Origin: Alkaliphilus transvaalensis ATCC 700919
GTDB taxonomy: Bacteria; Bacillota; Clostridia; Peptostreptococcales; Natronincolaceae
NCBI RefSeq assembly: GCF_000621485.1
Contig: NZ_JHYF01000002.1
Location: forward strand, 62,001-126,000
DNA length: 64,000 bases
Reading direction: 5' to 3'
Part shown: piece after piece, positions 53,161 to 61,783 of the stretch
Numbering within the stretch: the first letter of the stretch is position 1
Layout of the letters: each line of letters starts with the position of its first letter
Position numbers and translations under genes: made by a program
The notes under the pieces: generated by a model
Told to the model about the DNA's origin: nothing
Databases searched by the model: none
Seen by the model: the letters and a program-made list of their open reading frames with translations, nothing else

Positions 53161-53814
53161 ATGAAAAAAATAGGCATTTTAATAGTTGATGATCATTCCT
53201 TAGTAAGACAAGGATTAAAGCAAATTTTAGAACTAGAAAATGACATAGAAATTGTTGGACAAGCAGGTGACGGAGAAGAAGCTCTGCTAAAGGTACAACA
53301 ATTAAGACCCGATATCGTATTATTAGATATTAACATGCCCAAATTAAATGGCATACAGACATTAAGACGATTAAAAGACATAGATAAGACAACGAAGGTA
53401 ATTATGTTGACTTTCCATGAAGACCAGGAATATTTATTTGAGACAATTAATTTAGGGGCAAATGGATATGTTTTAAAGGACTCAGAGAGTGAAAGTTTAG
53501 TCCAAGCAGTTAGAGATGTCTACAAAGGGTCTTCTTACATTCATCCTAATTTGGCTACAGGGTTAGTAAAGGAGTTTAATCGAAAAAAACCAAATGAAGA
53601 TGAAGATTCAGTTGAAAACAAACTAACTAGAAGGGAATATGAAGTACTCACCCTTATTGCAGAAGGCCAGAATAATCGAGAGATTGCTAATAGCCTCTTT
53701 ATCAGTGAAAAAACTGTAAAGAATCATGTTTCTAATATTTTTAAGAAAATCGATGTAAATGATAGAACCCAAGCTGCAATTTATGCCTATAAACACAATA
53801 TAAAGAAAATTTAA
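53161..53814 (+). CDS. degU: DegU-like response regulator (NarL/FixJ family)
   Basis: The 217-residue protein has a receiver domain with the acidic pair D10-D11, the phospho-acceptor D56 in IVLLDINMP and the invariant lysine in ANGYVLKDSE, followed by a LuxR-type helix-turn-helix (LTRREYEVLTLIAEGQNNRE near 150-170, then SEKTVKNHVSNIFKKI). It is the partner of the DegS-like kinase just upstream and should control exoenzymes, motility or biofilm genes, though targets cannot be read here. Confidence 0.93.
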   Translation: MKKIGILIVDDHSLVRQGLKQILELENDIEIVGQAGDGEEALLKVQQLRPDIVLLDINMPKLNGIQTLRRLKDIDKTTKVIMLTFHEDQEYLFETINLGANGYVLKDSESESLVQAVRDVYKGSSYIHPNLATGLVKEFNRKKPNEDEDSVENKLTRREYEVLTLIAEGQNNREIANSLFISEKTVKNHVSNIFKKIDVNDRTQAAIYAYKHNIKKI

Positions 53815-53843
53815 ATAAATCCCTTTATTTAGACTATAAACGA

Positions 53844-53872
53844 TTGACATTAATAACTGGCAATTATATGAT
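53844..53872 (+). promoter_or_regulatory. Sigma-A promoter of the M18 aminopeptidase gene
   Basis: TTGACA, a 17-base spacer, then TATGAT, 67 bases before the ATG. Confidence 0.65.
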
Positions 53873-53938
53873 ATTGGTAGCATATAATATTTTTAATATG
53901 TATGATGAAAATAGTGTAGATAAAGGGGAGAACAGTGG

Positions 53939-55357
53939 ATGAATACAGTAGAACAAGGGAAAGCGCTTCAAAAAAAACTAACTAAAGAATTTAGAAGTGC
54001 TTGGGATCAACTGCAAGATGGAGAATTGGAAAAAGTTTTTGCCTTTGGTGAAGCCTATAAACACTTTATGGATCATGGAAAAACCGAGAGAGAATGCGTT
54101 ACAGAAATCATTGCTCAAGCTAAAAAGAAGGGGTTTATCTCCTTTGAAGAGGCAATAGCAAAGGGAACGGTTGCTGCTGGAGATAAAATATATGCAGAAA
54201 ATCGTGGTAAAGCCGCAGCCCTATTTGTAATGGGGAAGGAGAATCTTGAAGCGGGTATGAAGATAGTTGGCTCTCATCTAGATGCTCCAAGGTTGGACTT
54301 GAAGGCATTTCCATTATATGAAGATGGCGGATTAGCATTATTAAAAACCCATTATTATGGTGGGATCAAAAAATACCAGTGGGTTACGATTCCCCTTGCT
54401 ATTCATGGTGTGATGGTAAAAAGTAATGGAGACAAGATCAATATTGTAATAGGTGAAGATGAAAATGATCCTGTATTCTACATAACTGATCTCCTACCCC
54501 ATCTAGCCAGTGATCAGATGGCAAAAAAAATGGGAGAAGGAATTACTGGAGAAGGACTTAATGTTTTAATTGGTAATATTCCTTATCAAGATCAAGACAT
54601 TAGTGAAAGAGTTAAGCTAAATATCTTAAACATACTTTATAATAAATATGAAATTACAGAGGAAGACTTTACTGTTGCAGAACTTGAAATTGTACCAGCA
54701 AGTAAAGCAAGGGATGTAGGCTTAGATAGAAGTATGATTGCAGCCCATGGTCATGACGATCGAGTTTGTTCTTTTGCTGCTTTAGAAGCAGTTTTCGAGA
54801 TGGAACAGCCGAATAAAACCGTTGTTGGCTTATTTGTAGACAAAGAAGAAGTAGGTAGCATGGGGAATACTGGTATGGAATCTATGTTCTTCAAACATTG
54901 TGTTGCAGAGTTACTTAACCTACAGGGTTGTAGCAGCTATGTGTCGATTCATAGAGCTTTTAAAAACACAAAGGTCCTTTCTGGAGATGTAACAGCGGGG
55001 TTAGATCCTAATTATCCAGAGGTGTTAGATAAAAGAAATGCCGCCTTCATCGGTAAGGGAGTAACCATAAGTAAATATACTGGGGTTAGGGGTAAAGGTG
55101 GTTGTAATGACGCAAACTCAGAGTTTTTAGGCGAACTTAGGGAGATTTTTAATAAAAATGATGTTGTTTGGCAAGTAGGAGAATTAGGAAAAGTGGACCA
55201 GGGTGGTGGTGGAACCATTGCTTACATCCTGGCAAACTATGGAGCAGAAGTTGTAGATTGTGGGACACCAATGTTGAGCATGCATGCACCATTGGAGCTT
55301 ATTAGTAAAATAGATTTATATATGACCTATAAAGCCTATAAAGCTTTTTATTTATAA
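53939..55357 (+). CDS. M18 family aminopeptidase
   Basis: This 472-residue zinc aminopeptidase removes N-terminal, often acidic, residues from peptides. M18 landmarks are KIVGSHLDAPRLDLK near 110, LKTHYYGGIKKYQW near 132, AAHGHDDRVCSFAALEAV near 268, DKEEVGSMGNTG near 302 and the closing GTPMLSMHAPLELISK near 440. The cytoplasmic location and absence of a signal peptide suit peptide recycling for amino acid fermentation. AAAGGGGAG precedes the ATG. Monocistronic. Confidence 0.93.
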   Translation: MNTVEQGKALQKKLTKEFRSAWDQLQDGELEKVFAFGEAYKHFMDHGKTERECVTEIIAQAKKKGFISFEEAIAKGTVAAGDKIYAENRGKAAALFVMGKENLEAGMKIVGSHLDAPRLDLKAFPLYEDGGLALLKTHYYGGIKKYQWVTIPLAIHGVMVKSNGDKINIVIGEDENDPVFYITDLLPHLASDQMAKKMGEGITGEGLNVLIGNIPYQDQDISERVKLNILNILYNKYEITEEDFTVAELEIVPASKARDVGLDRSMIAAHGHDDRVCSFAALEAVFEMEQPNKTVVGLFVDKEEVGSMGNTGMESMFFKHCVAELLNLQGCSSYVSIHRAFKNTKVLSGDVTAGLDPNYPEVLDKRNAAFIGKGVTISKYTGVRGKGGCNDANSEFLGELREIFNKNDVVWQVGELGKVDQGGGGTIAYILANYGAEVVDCGTPMLSMHAPLELISKIDLYMTYKAYKAFYL

Positions 55358-55398
55358 TCTGGAATAAAAGGTAAGGTTAATACAGCAAAAGATAGAAG

Positions 55399-55446
55399 AA
55401 AGCCCATGGGATCAATTAAATGATAACATGGGCTTTTAGTTTTATT
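55399..55446 (+). terminator. Terminator between convergent aminopeptidase and LysR genes
   Basis: AAGCCCATG pairs with CATGGGCTT across a loop of about 19 bases, followed by TTAGTTTTATT. Confidence 0.75.
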
Positions 55447-55468
55447 CCATTTAAGAAAATCTCCAACG

Positions 55469-56377
55469 TTATAGATTAGGAAGGCTAAAATAGCTACATA
55501 CAAACTGTTGAAACGCATTTTCCAACGGAGAAGGATTACGATACTTATGATACACAAAATAGAATTTTCTTGTTAGATCTAATCCTTTAACTCGATGGGC
55601 TCTTAGTGACTTATGTTCTATTTCATCTTCTACAGCCCGCTTAGATAAAAATGATACGCCTAAACCACGGCGGATACACTGCTTAATGGCTTCGGTATTT
55701 TCAATATAAGCTATGATCTGTAACTGATTTAAGCTCAAATCTGAATTTTTTAGAGCATTTTCTAGAAGTTGTCTAGTACCTGAACCCTTTTCACGTAATA
55801 TTAATTTCCATTCTAATAAGTTACTTAGTTCAACTTCATCACCTAACTGATTGTAGGGTGGTCGGTAAGGGGTAATTAGAGATAACTCATCGGATAAAAG
55901 TTCTTCATAATGAAGTTGGTTATGGGGAATTTTTGCTCCAACAATTCCAAAATCTATATCTCCCTGTATAATTCCCTCTACTACTTCTTGAGAATCATAA
56001 TGAAGCATGCTGAAGGTTACATCAGGGTATCTCTTATTGAAACCACAGATTATTTCAGGGATAATGTACTGCTCGGGAATTGTACTGGAGGCTATTTCTA
56101 TATTACCTACTATCTTTCCTTTAAATTCATTTAGCTTAAAGACTGCACCTTCCTTAAGGTTTACAATACTAGTGGCATATTCAAATAATATTTCTCCAGC
56201 TTTTGTTAAGGAAATTTTTCTGCTAGAACGATTAATTAATATTGTATTTAATTCTTTTTCTAAATTAGCAATATGACTACTGATGGTGGGCTGAGTTAAG
56301 AAAAGGTGGTCAGCCGCTTTGGAAAAACTTTTAAATCTTGCAACAGCAACGAAGGTTTCTAATTGTCTAAAATCCAT
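55469..56377 (-). CDS. LysR-family transcriptional regulator
   Basis: The 302-residue regulator starts with the LysR winged helix (MDFRQLETFVAVARFKSFSK, then ADHLFLTQPTISSHI) and continues into a periplasmic-binding-like effector domain. The inner ATG behind GGGAGG at 56377 is clearly better than a longer frame starting 60 bases upstream. Style resembles LysR proteins linked with selenium or sulfur metabolism in Clostridia, but there is no neighbouring target to confirm it. The cation efflux gene lies 62 bases upstream on the same strand and may be co-transcribed. Confidence 0.9.
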   Translation of the reverse strand: MDFRQLETFVAVARFKSFSKAADHLFLTQPTISSHIANLEKELNTILINRSSRKISLTKAGEILFEYATSIVNLKEGAVFKLNEFKGKIVGNIEIASSTIPEQYIIPEIICGFNKRYPDVTFSMLHYDSQEVVEGIIQGDIDFGIVGAKIPHNQLHYEELLSDELSLITPYRPPYNQLGDEVELSNLLEWKLILREKGSGTRQLLENALKNSDLSLNQLQIIAYIENTEAIKQCIRRGLGVSFLSKRAVEDEIEHKSLRAHRVKGLDLTRKFYFVYHKYRNPSPLENAFQQFVCSYFSLPNL

Positions 56378-56439
56378 AAAAAATTTCCTCCCATAGTCTA
56401 ATACTAAAATAGTAGCATTGATGGAAGGAAAATGCAATT

Positions 56440-57354
56440 CTATTCGTCTTTTTTATCACATAATTGGCAATAATCTTTTGTTTTATAACATGGATTAACA
56501 TGAATTAGCACATCTTGAACATCTTCGTTTTCATTAAGAATATTTTCTTTAGCTCGTGCAGCTGCCCCGTGTCCCTCTTCTACTGTAATTTTAGGGTCTA
56601 CACAAATTTTCATGTCTACTAAATACTTAGAACCATATTGCCTCACCTTTAAATCTTGAATCTCCCTCACACCCTCTGCAGCAACTCCTGATTTTTTAAT
56701 AGCATCTAAGATTTCTTTATCTGGTGCTGTATCCATAAGTCCCTTTATTGCATCTAAGTAAATTTTGATTCCTGTTCTTAAAACTAGAAAAGAAACAAGA
56801 ATCCCTGCTATTGGATCCATAAAAGGAAAACCAAATATTGCACCAGTAACCCCCACTAAAGTAGCAATTGAAGAAAAGGCGTCGGAACGATGATGCCAAG
56901 CATCGGCTATTACTGCAGAACTTTTAATTTTCTTCCCAATTTTTACAGAGTATTGGTACATCCCTTCTTTTACGATAATAGACAAAACTGCAATGTATAT
57001 AGCCGTAATAGCAGGAGGGGTAATATCGCCTTCACGAAGAATTTTGAAGGCTTCATAACCAATACCTAAGGCAGTAACAATTAAGATAATGGCTAAAATT
57101 TTAGCAGTAATAGATTCGGCTCTATGATGCCCATAAGGATGGGATTCATCTGGGGGAATATGAGCAATTTTTAAACCCTGAAGTAGAACAATTGTACCAA
57201 ACAAATCTGAAGCAGAGTGAAAGGCATCTGCTAATAGGGCAGTACTGCCGGCAGAAAAGCCAATAATCCCTTTTAAAATAGTCAATAACACATTACCAAT
57301 GATACTGACTATAGACACTTTTTTAACTTCTGAATAACGTTGTTGATCTTCCAT
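56440..57354 (-). CDS. Cation diffusion facilitator (metal efflux)
   Basis: The 304-residue protein has about six membrane helices and a cytoplasmic C-terminal ferredoxin-like domain. Metal ligands are visible in LLADAFHSASDLFG near 36 and VIADAWHHRSDAFS near 145, the two HxxxD/DxxxD sites of the CDF family. The C-terminal tail has HVNPC and a CQLC pair (YCQLCDKKDE), which may bind metal. It should export Zn, Fe, Mn or Co in exchange for protons. I chose the ATG behind AAGGGTGGTG. A 15-codon longer start is unlikely. Confidence 0.92.
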   Translation of the reverse strand: MEDQQRYSEVKKVSIVSIIGNVLLTILKGIIGFSAGSTALLADAFHSASDLFGTIVLLQGLKIAHIPPDESHPYGHHRAESITAKILAIILIVTALGIGYEAFKILREGDITPPAITAIYIAVLSIIVKEGMYQYSVKIGKKIKSSAVIADAWHHRSDAFSSIATLVGVTGAIFGFPFMDPIAGILVSFLVLRTGIKIYLDAIKGLMDTAPDKEILDAIKKSGVAAEGVREIQDLKVRQYGSKYLVDMKICVDPKITVEEGHGAAARAKENILNENEDVQDVLIHVNPCYKTKDYCQLCDKKDE

Positions 57355-57478
57355 TAATACACCACCCTTAAAAAAATACAATATTTTACAGTTAAACATT
57401 AATCTTTACTGTCCATATTATCTGAATACATTTGAGAAGATATGCAAATATTAAAAATATCTTAAGGAGGTATTCAAC

Positions 57479-57970
57479 ATGGCACAAATTATCGATATAA
57501 AGGAATATAAAGACAATAAAATGTTAAAGCAATTAGAAAACACTACTGATCGAACCATTAAACAAAGGGAGTTTTTTATTAATTTATATCAATTTCTAAA
57601 CAAGAACTTAAATAACGAATTTGATGAAATTTTAATAGAATTTGATGATTTGTTTTTAGATTTAGTAAAAAAATATAAAATAAACCCTTTAGTAGTTAAT
57701 TATTTTCATATCCCTATGATTACCTTTATGGTAATGGTGTTTATAAAAAATAGTGACTTAAATGAGCATTTTCCAGAATTAAGCACTATTGAAAATAATG
57801 AAAATAAAGATATGTTTAAAGATACCCTATTAAAAATAATTGAAACCTATACCGATGATGATTCCATATCTTTAAATCCTATTGCATTAGAAAAGGATTT
57901 AGATAAAATTATTAATCGTTTTTATGTTAGCTTACTAACAATTATTCCCCATAAGATTGTATTGGTATAG
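57479..57970 (+). CDS. Hypothetical protein
   Basis: The 163-residue product is not recognised. It begins MAQIIDIKEYKDN, is rich in Asp, Asn and Lys with hydrophobic helices, and has one moderately hydrophobic segment near 80-95 (YFHIPMITFMVMVFIKN), possibly a buried helix. The AAGGAGGTATT ribosome site is excellent. It is divergent from the efflux gene and closed by a terminator. Confidence 0.7.
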   Translation: MAQIIDIKEYKDNKMLKQLENTTDRTIKQREFFINLYQFLNKNLNNEFDEILIEFDDLFLDLVKKYKINPLVVNYFHIPMITFMVMVFIKNSDLNEHFPELSTIENNENKDMFKDTLLKIIETYTDDDSISLNPIALEKDLDKIINRFYVSLLTIIPHKIVLV

Positions 57971-57986
57971 TACAGGGGGAAATTAA

Positions 57987-58026
57987 AAGAAACTTCTTAG
58001 CCAGCGCAGCAAAGAAGTTCTTTTTC
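57987..58026 (+). terminator. Rho-independent terminator
   Basis: AGAAACTTCTT pairs with AAGAAGTTCT (one bulged base) around a 12-base loop, followed by TTTTC. Confidence 0.85.
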
Positions 58027-58028
58027 GT

Positions 58029-58452
58029 TTCTAACAGTTTATTTATTAATCCCAATCCCCCCAGAGAAAATACATAGAACTTATTAGCTAATTCTACTAT
58101 ATCTTCCGACCTAATTATTATATAACATAGCATAGGGTGTAATTTGTCGTAGTTTGTCGAGGGAAAAATAAAATTTTCGAATATATTAATAATTATGGAA
58201 ACATATAGTAGAGATCGTTAGAAATAATTTAAAATAATTAAAAATATTTATTAGCTTTTAACGGGTTAGGGTTAAAGCATCACATGTAATTGTATGATTA
58301 AAATCTTAGCTTATCGATTGTTATGTACACTGTTAAATAAAAGTAATTTTAATGACTGATATAACGAGCGTGAAGGATTAGGTAAACTTTTCCTATTATA
58401 GAAATTCTCAATCAGAGAAAGGCCATAGGGTTTCTAGTGTAAAATATAGCAT
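58029..58452. other. Gene-free spacer
   Basis: About 420 AT-rich bases between convergent genes. I see no open frame of note, no member of the interspersed repeat family and no clear hairpin for the minus-strand gene that ends at 58453. Confidence 0.5.
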
Positions 58453-59649
58453 CTAATAAAGAATACTGATAAGAACATTGTCTGACTTTGAATAATGTAA
58501 GGCCCCCTCATATTTTATACTTTTTTTAGTTTTAAAATTATATATATAACTAAATGGTTTATAAATTTCAAAGTCAAAATAAAAAGTTATGATATTTTCT
58601 GTATCCAAAAAAATGTAGAAATAACCTAATTCTTGAGAAAATATAATGTCCTTATCTTGATCTATAACGTCAAATAAACAATTATGACCATGAGAATATA
58701 ATCTGTTGTTGGCTTTAAAAATAGGTGGATAATATTTTCGTTTAATAGGAGTAACGGATTTTTGCTTAGTAAGAAGATCAAACTCAACAATATAGGCTTC
58801 ATCCTCTGTAAACTTTTGTAATTCATAGGTTATTTTTTGATTTGCTGCATTAATGACATTAATCATTGTATTATCATCAGACGGTTTTATGATAAATGGA
58901 TTACCTAATGAAGCCTTGCTTTCAGCATTTTTGGTGTATTTTAATAAGAACAGATCATCACTAATAAGTGTATTTTTAGAAGTATCAAATAGGGGGTAGT
59001 TTTTTCTGTATTCAAAGAGCTCTTTTTTATCATCAATACGCCAAAAATTTTGTTTTAATACTAAATATGTATTTGCATTGTCATTTACCCAAGAAATAGG
59101 GCCTGCGACAAAATTAATTTTGGGCAGGGGTAACACTTCCTTGTCTTCTAATGATAATATTTGATTTTGAAAAGTTTCGTTAAATTCATTACTAAGTTCT
59201 ATTTTAAAGTCTTTAAAGGAAATTTCAAAATTTTTGTTTACACAATTTTTTCGATATCCAAAAAGTATCAAATTTTCGTCTAAATATCTAAAGTAAACCC
59301 TCTCCTGATGAATATAGCGAATGGCCTCATCTTTTGAAGTAAGGTTTGTAGCAATATTTAAGATGATTTCTTTTGTTTTAGTTTCATATGTATAACTATT
59401 TAAATTAATATGATAATATCCCTTGTTAACTAAAGAAACATAGTATAATTTTTTAGCGTTATTTTCAAAGGGTTTTGAAACTACTCTAATGACATTTGCT
59501 CCTATTTGCTTTTTTATCTTACCACTATAGGTATAGATTCCCTTATCTCCGGCACAAATAACTTCTTCATTATAGATTTTATAGGGTATTATTTTTCTCT
59601 CATTCTTTTTTAAACTTTCAGTAGAGATATTGATTAATTGATATTCCAT
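58453..59649 (-). CDS. Hypothetical beta-rich protein
   Basis: The 398-residue product is unrecognised. It is composed of many short beta strands separated by turns (for example VICAGDKGIYTYSG, KKLYYVSLVNKGYY, RLYSHGHNCLFDV), which could be a beta-propeller with six or seven blades. There is no signal peptide or membrane segment. Asn, Tyr and Lys content is high. The gene starts after AAAGGGG, and its start region repeats an 11-base word also present as an inverted pair just upstream (see the neighbouring regulatory feature). Function unknown. Confidence 0.6.
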   Translation of the reverse strand: MEYQLINISTESLKKNERKIIPYKIYNEEVICAGDKGIYTYSGKIKKQIGANVIRVVSKPFENNAKKLYYVSLVNKGYYHINLNSYTYETKTKEIILNIATNLTSKDEAIRYIHQERVYFRYLDENLILFGYRKNCVNKNFEISFKDFKIELSNEFNETFQNQILSLEDKEVLPLPKINFVAGPISWVNDNANTYLVLKQNFWRIDDKKELFEYRKNYPLFDTSKNTLISDDLFLLKYTKNAESKASLGNPFIIKPSDDNTMINVINAANQKITYELQKFTEDEAYIVEFDLLTKQKSVTPIKRKYYPPIFKANNRLYSHGHNCLFDVIDQDKDIIFSQELGYFYIFLDTENIITFYFDFEIYKPFSYIYNFKTKKSIKYEGALHYSKSDNVLISILY

Positions 59650-59674
59650 GATAATGCCCCTTTCTATTAATTAA

Positions 59675-59713
59675 CATGATAATGCGACAAATATAAATTA
59701 TCGCATTATCATG
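59675..59713 (-). promoter_or_regulatory. 13-bp inverted repeat whose arm also matches the gene start
   Basis: Arms CATGATAATGCGA (59675-59687) and TCGCATTATCATG (59701-59713) are perfect with a 13-base loop. The core CATGATAATGC occurs a third time at 59647-59657, covering the ATG and ribosome-site spacer of the minus-strand gene. Either protein operators or competing mRNA hairpins would explain it. TTTACA at the upstream edge with ATAATT 17 bases later could be the promoter. Confidence 0.55.
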
Positions 59714-59755
59714 TTTTGTGTAAAGTAAAAGACATATGTAAAATAAAAAGACATA

Positions 59756-59803
59756 AAAAAAGAAGCCCCAAATTGCTATCTACCAGCTATTCTAAGGACT
59801 TCA
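59756..59803 (-). terminator. Terminator of the tRNA-Leu transcript
   Basis: On the minus strand GAAGTCC pairs with GGGCTTC (one G-U pair), followed by TTTTTTT. Confidence 0.65.
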
Positions 59804-59808
59804 TTTAT

Positions 59809-59895
59809 TGGTGCCGCGGAAGGGAATCGAACCCCCACGATGTTGCCACCGGCAGATTTTGAGTCTGCTGCGTCTGCCAGTTCCGCCACCGCGGC
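59809..59895 (-). tRNA. tRNA-Leu (anticodon CAA)
   Basis: The minus strand folds as an 87-nt class II tRNA with an encoded CCA. The acceptor is GCCGCGG/CCGCGGC, the anticodon stem GCAGA/TCTGC has loop CTCAAAA (anticodon CAA), and a long variable arm of about 14 bases and a T loop TTCGATT are present. The long variable arm and anticodon together identify leucine. Confidence 0.95.
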
Positions 59896-60075
59896 TGAAT
59901 TATTGACAAGGTTAATCATAACATATATATATGAAGCTGTCAAGTTTAAAAATAATTAGAAAATAATTCAACTATAAAAGGATCAAAACCTTTGTTATAA
60001 TACATAAGAGAATAAATGACACTGTGCTATATAGAATGAATAGCATTTATTAAAAAGTTAAAAGGGGGAGTTCAG

Positions 60076-61029
60076 ATGGATCCACTATCACATGCACTGG
60101 TGGGGTTATCATTATTTGGGATGCAACACGCCCCTGCATTATCTAATCCAGCTTGTGTAGGGGCCGTAATTGGAGCCATAGCCCCCGATTTTGATATAGC
60201 TGCTAGAATAAAAGGGGATTATGTTTATCTAAAACATCATCGAGTTGAAACCCATTCATTTCCAGGAATTATGGCATTATCATTATTAATAACCCTAACC
60301 TTATCACTGTTCTATCATAATTTCTTCTTTAGAGAAGTATTTTTTTGGACCTTAATCGGGGGGGTATCCCATACCGCCTTAGATATTCTAAATTCCTATG
60401 GCGCATCTATATTATATCCCTTAAATAGAAAGAAATATACTTTAAACTTATTAATGATTTATGACCCAATACTCATTTTAATGAATGTTTATATCATCTT
60501 TTTTGGCAAAAGAAATTTTGTTGAAAATATTTTATTATTAATATTCTTTGGGGTATATGTTATGGGTAGAAGATATTTTAGAAACCGACTAAGAATACTA
60601 CTTGAGACAAAATATGATAGAGACTTTAAGAAACTAGAATTAATGCCATCAACCTTTAACCCCCTTAAATGGGACTTTATTGTCGAGACAGAGTCATATT
60701 TTTATGTGGGAGAAATTAATAGTTTAAGCTATAATACTAACTCTGTTAGAGAATTAAAAAAGGTTGAAAATCCAATTATACAGAAGTCTTTAAAAGAAGA
60801 ACTAGGGATGTATTTTAAAAGCTTTACACCCTTTTTCCATGTAGATGTGATGGAAAAGGGAAAGGAAAGAATTCAAGTTAAAATGACGGATTTAAGGTAT
60901 CGAATGAAAAATCAATTTATGCATCATGCCTTTTTTCATTATAATAAGGTAGATGGCAATTTAATTAATAGTAATTTCTTGCCTTTTTCGTCAGACAAAA
61001 AATTAAAGATATATGAGAATAATCAGTGA
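60076..61029 (+). CDS. YdjM-like membrane-bound metal-dependent hydrolase
   Basis: The 317-residue protein belongs to the YdjM/DUF457 family. It has MDPLSHALVGLSLFG at the start, the conserved APDFD (about 38) and HRVETHSFPG (about 55) motifs with potential metal-binding histidines and aspartates, and GGVSHTALDILNSYGASILYP near 96. About four membrane helices occupy the first 170 residues. The last 150 residues are soluble. The true substrate of the family is uncertain. The AAAGGGGG ribosome site supports this ATG. Confidence 0.85.
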   Translation: MDPLSHALVGLSLFGMQHAPALSNPACVGAVIGAIAPDFDIAARIKGDYVYLKHHRVETHSFPGIMALSLLITLTLSLFYHNFFFREVFFWTLIGGVSHTALDILNSYGASILYPLNRKKYTLNLLMIYDPILILMNVYIIFFGKRNFVENILLLIFFGVYVMGRRYFRNRLRILLETKYDRDFKKLELMPSTFNPLKWDFIVETESYFYVGEINSLSYNTNSVRELKKVENPIIQKSLKEELGMYFKSFTPFFHVDVMEKGKERIQVKMTDLRYRMKNQFMHHAFFHYNKVDGNLINSNFLPFSSDKKLKIYENNQ

Positions 61030-61051
61030 TTTTTTTCACTGGTTATTTTTA
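61021..61051 (+). terminator. Terminator overlapping the stop of the YdjM-like gene
   Basis: AATCAGTGA pairs with TCACTGGTT around a T-rich loop, followed by ATTTTTAT. The stem includes the TGA stop codon. Confidence 0.8.
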
Positions 61052-61131
61052 TAGTTAATTCTTTTCTCAGAAATATAAAGTTTACATTATATAGAAGAAG
61101 GATAATAATTTTAAAAGACTAATATAAACAT

Positions 61132-61156
61132 GGAACAAAGTTAATTTTTATACGTC
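61132..61156 (+). promoter_or_regulatory. Candidate ECF-type promoter of the sigma operon
   Basis: GGAAC, a 16-base spacer, then CGTC (in ACGTCTAA). This is the classic -35/-10 pattern of extracytoplasmic-function sigma factors. It lies 27 bases before the sigma gene, as expected for self-activation. Confidence 0.6.
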
Positions 61157-61182
61157 TAAATTAATGAAGAGGACGGGAAGGA

Positions 61183-61770
61183 GTGAAGCGCTTGAACCAA
61201 CAGGAAATCTCCTTAATAGAAAAAACGAAACAGGGAGATATACTTAGTTTCGAAAAGTTGATAGAGCCCTATCAAAAAAAAGCATTTAATATAGCCTATC
61301 GAATGTTGGGAAATCTAGAGGATGCAAATGACATCACCCAAGAAGCTCTAATCAAAATATATAAATCCATTAATAAATTTGAGGGAAAAAGCAGTTTCTC
61401 CACATGGATTTACTCAATTGTCAGTAATACATGTATAGACTTTTTAAGAAAGAAGAAAAAGTCCCAGGTGGTTTATTTAGAACAACAAGATGATACAGGC
61501 GAAAAAACCTATCAAATTGAGGTAGCTGATGAAATGAATACTCCGGAGTATTTATTTGAAAGAAAAGAAATGCGAAATATTATACATGATGCCATTAATC
61601 AACTAAAAGTGGATCAGAAGGAAATTATTATATTAAGAGATATAAATGGTTTTAGTTATCAAGAAATTGCAGATATACTGAAATGTTCAGAAGGAACAGT
61701 TAAATCGAGAATTAGTCGTGCAAGAAACAGTTTAAGAATATTACTAAGCAAAAAGTTACAAGAGGCATGA
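61183..61770 (+). CDS. ECF-type RNA polymerase sigma factor
   Basis: The 195-residue protein has sigma-70 region 2 (FNIAYRMLGNLEDANDITQE near 43, KFEGKSSFSTWIYSIVSNTC near 72-92) and region 4 (LKVDQKEIIILRDINGFSYQ near 146, EIADILKCSEGTVKSRISRA), with no region 1 or 3. It should redirect RNA polymerase to stress or envelope genes. The GTG at 61183 overlaps the AAGGAG ribosome site. A TTG at 61192, eight bases after it, may be the true start. It is first in an operon with an anti-sigma and a SIMPL gene. Confidence 0.92.
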   Translation: MKRLNQQEISLIEKTKQGDILSFEKLIEPYQKKAFNIAYRMLGNLEDANDITQEALIKIYKSINKFEGKSSFSTWIYSIVSNTCIDFLRKKKKSQVVYLEQQDDTGEKTYQIEVADEMNTPEYLFERKEMRNIIHDAINQLKVDQKEIIILRDINGFSYQEIADILKCSEGTVKSRISRARNSLRILLSKKLQEA

Positions 61771-61783
61771 AAGGAGGGGTAAA

